Shown piece after piece: positions 26,698-31,329 of a stretch of 31,329 bases of DNA. The DNA is from an uncultured bacterium (GTDB taxonomy: Bacteria; Bacteroidota; Bacteroidia; Bacteroidales; JACABE01): positions 1 through 31,329 of the forward strand of contig CAIWDQ010000219.1 in assembly GCA_903911455.1 (NCBI GenBank). The letters run 5' to 3'. Both the position numbers and the translations under genes were made by a program. Positions within the stretch are counted from its first letter, which is position 1. The number at the start of each line of letters is the position of its first letter. The notes below the pieces were generated by a model. That model was not told where the DNA came from and made no database searches. It saw nothing but the letters and a program-made list of their open reading frames with translations.

Positions 26698-28482
26698 ATG
26701 AAAAAGTCAATTTTTATTATGATTCTAGCAATAATAAGCCTTACAGCAAAAGCACAGTATTGCACAACCAATCTTTATTCGGTTGGATGTTATTCGGCTA
26801 CACTTGGTAATTTCAGGATTGATTCCTTAAAGTTTGGCAGTATTAACGTACCTAACCCTTCATGCAATACCACAGCAGGTCAATTAGGTTATACTGATTT
26901 AACAACTGTCTCTACTACTTTGATAAGAGGTTATACATACAACTTATCTTACAAAATTGTATCTCCGGTTGCAAATAATTATATCAAAGCCTGGATAGAT
27001 ACTAACAACAGTATTACATTTGACCCTACTGAAGTAGTTCATCAACAAAATAACATTCCACAGGGTTATTATAGTCAGAACATTAACTTACCAATTAATA
27101 CACCTGTAGGCACATATCGTATGCGAATAAGATTGGTATCAGGCAATAGCTTTACTGGGGCATGCGATACTGCGACTAAAGGAGAATGTATCGACTTTAT
27201 AGTAAATGTTGTTCATAATTATGATGTAGGTATTGATTCAATAATCTTACCTAAAGACACTTCATTAATCAACACTTATGTTTATCCTAAATTTAAAATC
27301 CATAACTATGGTGAAGCAATAAATTCAATGCCTTTTAACATTTATGGCACTGTTGATCAGCCTGTAGCCATGGGTACTTACTTTGTTATTTCATTTAATG
27401 GAACTTTAGCTGCAAATGCTTCAACTTATATAACGAGCATGCAGGTTGTAACTACTCGAGCATTTAATATATGCTTTTATACTTCTCTCCCCGGCGATAT
27501 CAATCATTTAAACGACACCCTTTGCAAACACATAACTATTGATTCAACTTTTAATTATGATGTTGGTGTTTCAGCAATAACAAGCCCAAATACACCTGTT
27601 TATAATGGAAGTATTTTGTACCCAACAATTACAATTAGGAATTATGGTAATGGAACTTGTTCGAATATACCTGTAAAATTAAGTATTAATAATGTAGTGG
27701 TTGATTCAGGTATTTATACTAGTGCTCTTGGCTTTAACTCAACTGCCTCATATACGTTTACTAATCCTATTACTGCTCCCAATAGTAACTTCACACTTTG
27801 CGCATATACTACATATAATGGAGATAATGATACCGTTAATGATAAGAATTGTGCAAATATTATTGTTGATACAGTTATTCATAATGATGTTGGGATATCG
27901 AGTATTTTAAGTCCTAATTCAACAGTAATTCAGGGTAGTAATATTTCACTTACTGTTTCAATTAAGAATTATGGTAATGCTGTAATAAATAATATTCCGA
28001 TAAAGTATTCAGTTAATAACGTGTTAATAGATTCTACTATTTGTACAAATAATATTAGTATTGGGTCAGATTATATGTTTACATTTCCATATCAAATAGT
28101 AGTTCCATTTGCTTATAACTTTAAACTTTGTGTTTATACCTATTTAAATGGAGATGGGAATTCATCTAATAATAATCTTTGTGAACAATTATATGCTGTT
28201 GTCGGCATAAATAATTATACAAATCATCCATCCAGCTCTATTAAGATATATCCCAACCCTGCTATAAATAAACTAAATGTAGAATACAACTACTTTAAGA
28301 AAGGAATAACTAAGTTCAGTATTTATAATATTCAGGGAGCAAAACTTTATAATGATGAAGAATATATTAATACAGATACTTATAATAAAATTATAGATGT
28401 AGGAAATCTAAAGGCAGGCATTTATTTTATTAAACTAGAAAACGAAGAAGGAATTTATAATGCTAAGTTTGTAAAAAATTAA
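26698..28482 (+). CDS. T9SS-exported protein with GEVED and CARDB-like domains
   Basis: 594 residues counted from ATG 26698, the start that gives a standard signal peptide ('MKKSIFIMILAIISLTAKAQ'); an 18-residue upstream extension in the same frame has none. Residues about 20-170 form a GEVED-type domain ('AWIDTNNSITFDPTE' and 'GTYRMRIRLV'). Three CARDB-like beta-sandwich repeats follow, opening 'NYDVGIDSI', 'NYDVGVSAI' and 'HNDVGISSI' and each containing 'NYG'. The C-terminus is a T9SS type A sorting domain ('KIYPNPAINKL', 'GIYFIKLEN'). It probably binds or scaffolds at the surface; no catalytic motif was seen. A TATCTTTA sequence at 26650 is a weak -7 candidate. Confidence 0.87.
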   Translation: MKKSIFIMILAIISLTAKAQYCTTNLYSVGCYSATLGNFRIDSLKFGSINVPNPSCNTTAGQLGYTDLTTVSTTLIRGYTYNLSYKIVSPVANNYIKAWIDTNNSITFDPTEVVHQQNNIPQGYYSQNINLPINTPVGTYRMRIRLVSGNSFTGACDTATKGECIDFIVNVVHNYDVGIDSIILPKDTSLINTYVYPKFKIHNYGEAINSMPFNIYGTVDQPVAMGTYFVISFNGTLAANASTYITSMQVVTTRAFNICFYTSLPGDINHLNDTLCKHITIDSTFNYDVGVSAITSPNTPVYNGSILYPTITIRNYGNGTCSNIPVKLSINNVVVDSGIYTSALGFNSTASYTFTNPITAPNSNFTLCAYTTYNGDNDTVNDKNCANIIVDTVIHNDVGISSILSPNSTVIQGSNISLTVSIKNYGNAVINNIPIKYSVNNVLIDSTICTNNISIGSDYMFTFPYQIVVPFAYNFKLCVYTYLNGDGNSSNNNLCEQLYAVVGINNYTNHPSSSIKIYPNPAINKLNVEYNYFKKGITKFSIYNIQGAKLYNDEEYINTDTYNKIIDVGNLKAGIYFIKLENEEGIYNAKFVKN

Positions 28483-28497
28483 TAGTATGAAAAAGAA

Positions 28498-28531
28498 AAA
28501 CCTAATCCCGTACATACGAGATTAGGTTTAA
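28498..28531. terminator. Bidirectional terminator between convergent genes
   Basis: AAACCTAATC (28498-28507) pairs with GATTAGGTTT (28520-28529), with A residues before and T residues after, 15 bp past the stop of the plus-strand gene. It also faces the end of the convergent peptidase gene. Between it and 28574 are short repeats of 'cctaa-agc' type with no evident role. Confidence 0.8.
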
Positions 28532-28573
28532 TATCTTCCTAATAGCCTAACAGCCTAAACTCCTAACAGCCTT

Positions 28574-31201
28574 TTACTGTTTAATTATCTTAAAATTCTT
28601 ACTCCCTTTATCATCCATATATTTAATAAAATAAACACCTGCTTTGTATTGTTGAAGGTCAATGTTAATAGTACCTTGTTTTTGTTTTAAGATATTAGTA
28701 CTATAAATCTCTTCCCCAATTATATTATAAACTTTAATATGTATATCGCTTGTTTGATGTTCTAGAAAATCAACACTTATATTATTATTAAATGGATTAG
28801 GATACACATTTACCTTAGCATCAAAATTATATTCAGGGACAAAAGTATTATTACCCGCATATATATGAAGATTGTCAATATATAGATTATTCCCATGACG
28901 ATTGGTTCCTTCAATCATTAATAGTACAGTTTTATTCTTTAATTGAGTAAGATCAATAGTTTCTTTACGCCAATCAGCAGCTGTGGCTGGTACAAAATTA
29001 GAAGAAGTTTGAGAAGTAGTGCTCAAAGCAGCACCGGCTTTAACATATAAAAGATAAGGATAAGTAGCACCACAATCAGTAGAAGCCCAAACTTTTAAAG
29101 TGTCAGCAAGACCAGAGAACTGATAAGCCAGATCAAACTTCATTGTTACAGATGCTGAATCAGGTATCTTTAAAACAGGACTTAATATTGCATCTTTCTG
29201 ATTGTTTAAAGGCGTATAAGCAGAATATTTCATATAAGCAGAATGAGTACTTCCTACAAGACCTAATGTAGCAATGGTATCCCATGTTATAGAGAAATCA
29301 GGATTGTTGACAATAAAGTCGTTATTCTTAACATTACCTGTTTCAAAACCTTCATAGTAAGGTAATGTTTTTTCGTCCCTTATATTAAAACGTGTAATCC
29401 TTCGGTTGTTAAAGTTATCCCATTCAGTAACATTTGAATCATTAACAATACGGACATTTAGCTCATAATCTCCTGTCCCTTGTGCAGTAATACTATTTAA
29501 TGTAACCGAATCAAGCTGATTCTTCAGTAAATCTCCAGTCCAGTGAATGAATTGTTCAGGTTCATTATTTAATTTATAATAAATTTTAGCTCCATGCAAA
29601 ACACTATCTCCATAATTAATAAATGAAACTTTAGGTGTAAAGGTTTTATTGCAATAAAATACTCCTGTGGGATTACTTATGTTATTAATAGCAATATCAT
29701 AAGTTCTTTTCATAGGAGGAACCGGAGTATGCGTTTGAGCAAGATAATTATAAGCAGCATACACATCAATCATACCATTACCATAAGTGTTATCTTCGCC
29801 TGCCACACCCAAATCAACCGCAGTATGATAAATAGCTTCAAGAATATCATGACCTGATAAGTAGGGAAAAGCTTCTTTCAATAGCAAAACAGAACCCGTA
29901 ACATGAGGAGCTGCCATTGAGGTGCCTGAATAATTTCCATAAGAGTTATGACTAATAGAAGAACGAACGTTTTCACCCGGAGCAACAACCTCAGGCCTTA
30001 TCTTTAAAGCAGGCGCTACATTACAAGGAGTAGGCCCGTGACTTGAGAAACTACTGATAGGATTACCTGTTACATTTGCATTAACACTACCTACAGTAAA
30101 AGAATTTACTTCATTAATAACTATCATTTGAGGAGAACCAATTGTTGTTGGATTAGGTCCACTGTTACCAGCAGAAAAAACACAAGCTATACCAGCAGCT
30201 TCAAGTGCATTAAATGTAGCCATTACATATCCTGTGGGATCACAGTAAGAAGAATCGCCAGGTGTAAAATCTTTTCCCCAGGAATTATTAATAGCATCTG
30301 GCACATCAGAAGTTGTGTTTGTGTCTCCATCAGGATTAAGCATCCATTGAAAAGCAAACATCAAACTTGTCATTAGTTTTACATCGGCAAGTACTTGCAC
30401 AATTGGATCCGTACAAATAAAATGAGCATTGTAAGCAACCCCAATTGTGTCGTGTGTAGATCTATCCAAACCCATAGTTATACCTACAGTATGAGTTCCG
30501 TGGCTCTCTGATTTATCAGCAGGAACATCCGAATCAAAAGCTAACCAGCAATGAGAAAGAGGATAATAATTACCTAACCAGTTATTACTTATTGCCGGAT
30601 GATCAGACCATACTCCAGTATCAACACTACCAGATATTCGTCCTCTCCCTGTATAACCCATAGCCCACATTGCTGGAGCATTAATTGCAATCAAACCTTG
30701 TTCTTTTCCATTAGGCGATTTGTTTGAAGTTCCTCCCCCAATAATAGGATCGATCGGAGATAACATATAACTATTATCAAGTCCTATCAAATCAATATCA
30801 TTACGTAAAGCAAGTTTATTAATTAATGAAGGCTTAGCATCTAAAACCAACATATTAACTATCCAAAGTGTTTCAATATTAATAGCACATTCACCTTCTT
30901 CTTTATTAATAGAATTTATTTTATCAAGAATAGCTTGCTGAGATTGAGAAGCAGTACGAGTTAATAATCTTCGCACTAATTCAGGACGATCTTTTACGGG
31001 GGTATTGTTCTTTATAAATTCATTTTGTAATGAATCAATATTAGCTTTTGAACTTAAAAAGATGTTTATCTTGAAATATTCTACTGTTGCACCCTTAGCT
31101 TTAATAGCTTTCTCTAAAGGTATTGATAGTTTATTCTGTTGCGAATAACAAAAGGAAGCAAAGAATATTAATATAAAAGATAGTGTTAAAGATCTTTTCA
31201 T
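28574..31201 (-). CDS. Subtilisin-like S8 serine peptidase exported by T9SS
   Basis: 875 residues with a signal peptide at 1-20. Residues about 21-145 are probably an inhibitory propeptide. The S8 catalytic domain (about 165-475) has the full triad: Asp194 in 'SVDTGVWSDHP', His234 in 'SHGTHTVG' and Ser428 in 'GTSMAAPHVTG', plus the oxyanion Asn346 in 'SAGNSG'. Next come a CARDB-like domain ('DIAINNISNPTGVFYCNKTF') and a MAM/choice-of-anchor-like jelly roll ('PYYEGFETG' ... 'NLYIDNLHIYAG'). The C-terminus is a T9SS type A sorting domain ('VYPNPFNNNISV', 'GVYFIKYMDD'). It should act as a secreted or surface protease. All catalytic residues are present. Confidence 0.93.
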   Translation of the reverse strand: MKRSLTLSFILIFFASFCYSQQNKLSIPLEKAIKAKGATVEYFKINIFLSSKANIDSLQNEFIKNNTPVKDRPELVRRLLTRTASQSQQAILDKINSINKEEGECAINIETLWIVNMLVLDAKPSLINKLALRNDIDLIGLDNSYMLSPIDPIIGGGTSNKSPNGKEQGLIAINAPAMWAMGYTGRGRISGSVDTGVWSDHPAISNNWLGNYYPLSHCWLAFDSDVPADKSESHGTHTVGITMGLDRSTHDTIGVAYNAHFICTDPIVQVLADVKLMTSLMFAFQWMLNPDGDTNTTSDVPDAINNSWGKDFTPGDSSYCDPTGYVMATFNALEAAGIACVFSAGNSGPNPTTIGSPQMIVINEVNSFTVGSVNANVTGNPISSFSSHGPTPCNVAPALKIRPEVVAPGENVRSSISHNSYGNYSGTSMAAPHVTGSVLLLKEAFPYLSGHDILEAIYHTAVDLGVAGEDNTYGNGMIDVYAAYNYLAQTHTPVPPMKRTYDIAINNISNPTGVFYCNKTFTPKVSFINYGDSVLHGAKIYYKLNNEPEQFIHWTGDLLKNQLDSVTLNSITAQGTGDYELNVRIVNDSNVTEWDNFNNRRITRFNIRDEKTLPYYEGFETGNVKNNDFIVNNPDFSITWDTIATLGLVGSTHSAYMKYSAYTPLNNQKDAILSPVLKIPDSASVTMKFDLAYQFSGLADTLKVWASTDCGATYPYLLYVKAGAALSTTSQTSSNFVPATAADWRKETIDLTQLKNKTVLLMIEGTNRHGNNLYIDNLHIYAGNNTFVPEYNFDAKVNVYPNPFNNNISVDFLEHQTSDIHIKVYNIIGEEIYSTNILKQKQGTINIDLQQYKAGVYFIKYMDDKGSKNFKIIKQ

Positions 31202-31242
31202 AATGAATAAATAAATATGTTATTAAAAAATAAAATAAAGTA

Positions 31243-31250
31243 CAAAACTA
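31243..31250 (-). promoter_or_regulatory. Candidate -7 box for the S8 peptidase gene
   Basis: On the minus strand this reads TAGTTTTG, matching TAnnTTTG, 42 nt before the ATG. No spaced -33 TTG was recognised. The remaining sequence to 31329 holds no visible gene. Confidence 0.45.
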
Positions 31251-31329
31251 CAAATAAAAAAGGAAAGTAAGATTTTTTTATTTTATTTTGAACTTTTTTA
31301 AAAGCATCTTGTTTAGTATTTCAAAATTA

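Overview
The window is AT-rich and almost certainly from a member of the Bacteroidota. Five large ORFs encode secreted proteins that end in a type IX secretion system (T9SS) type A sorting domain, recognised by the 'YPNP' motif and the 'GIY/GMY' motif near the C-terminus. Most genes have a Bacteroidota-type -7 box (TAnnTTTG) upstream and no clear Shine-Dalgarno sequence. No rRNA, complete tRNA, CRISPR array or transposase was found.

Layout. (1) 1-357: two pairs of short direct repeats lead into a 16-19 bp match to the 3' half of a tRNA, followed by a terminator hairpin. I read this as the end of an element integrated at a tRNA. (2) 580-1500 (-): a cytoplasmic protein of unknown function with a C-terminal carboxypeptidase-regulatory-like domain. 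(3) 1882-2240: a degenerate 21-bp tandem array. (4) 2373-17509 (-): a 15-kb pair of paralogous giant surface-protein genes. Both begin with a signal peptide and a DUF2271-like domain and end in a T9SS sorting domain. The upstream one (17509 to 6833, about 3,558 codons) has two beta-helix modules and two families of Ig-like repeats, and is split by one in-frame TGA where the paralogous module has Trp. (5) 17510-18602: a regulatory gap with an AT-rich palindrome cluster, a 42-bp direct repeat and a second 21-bp array homologous to the first. (6) 18603-21989 (+): an L-threonine 3-dehydrogenase (short-chain type) and a glucosamine-6-phosphate deaminase fused to a PIG-L-like domain, each followed by a strong hairpin terminator. 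(7) 22074-24713 (-): a five-PKD T9SS protein. (8) 25236-26057 (+): an exported metallophosphoesterase. (9) 26202-26472: a third tandem array with an exact 42-bp period. (10) 26698-28482 (+): a GEVED/CARDB T9SS protein. (11) 28574-31201 (-): a subtilisin-like T9SS peptidase.

The genes do not form one pathway. The window is mainly a surface-display region (adhesin-like repeat proteins, a PKD protein and a protease) interrupted by housekeeping amino-acid and amino-sugar enzymes. The most unexplained signal is the set of intergenic tandem arrays whose periods are 21 or exactly 42 bp, i.e. whole numbers of DNA helical turns and of codons. Two of them, 16 kb apart, share a specific head sequence.
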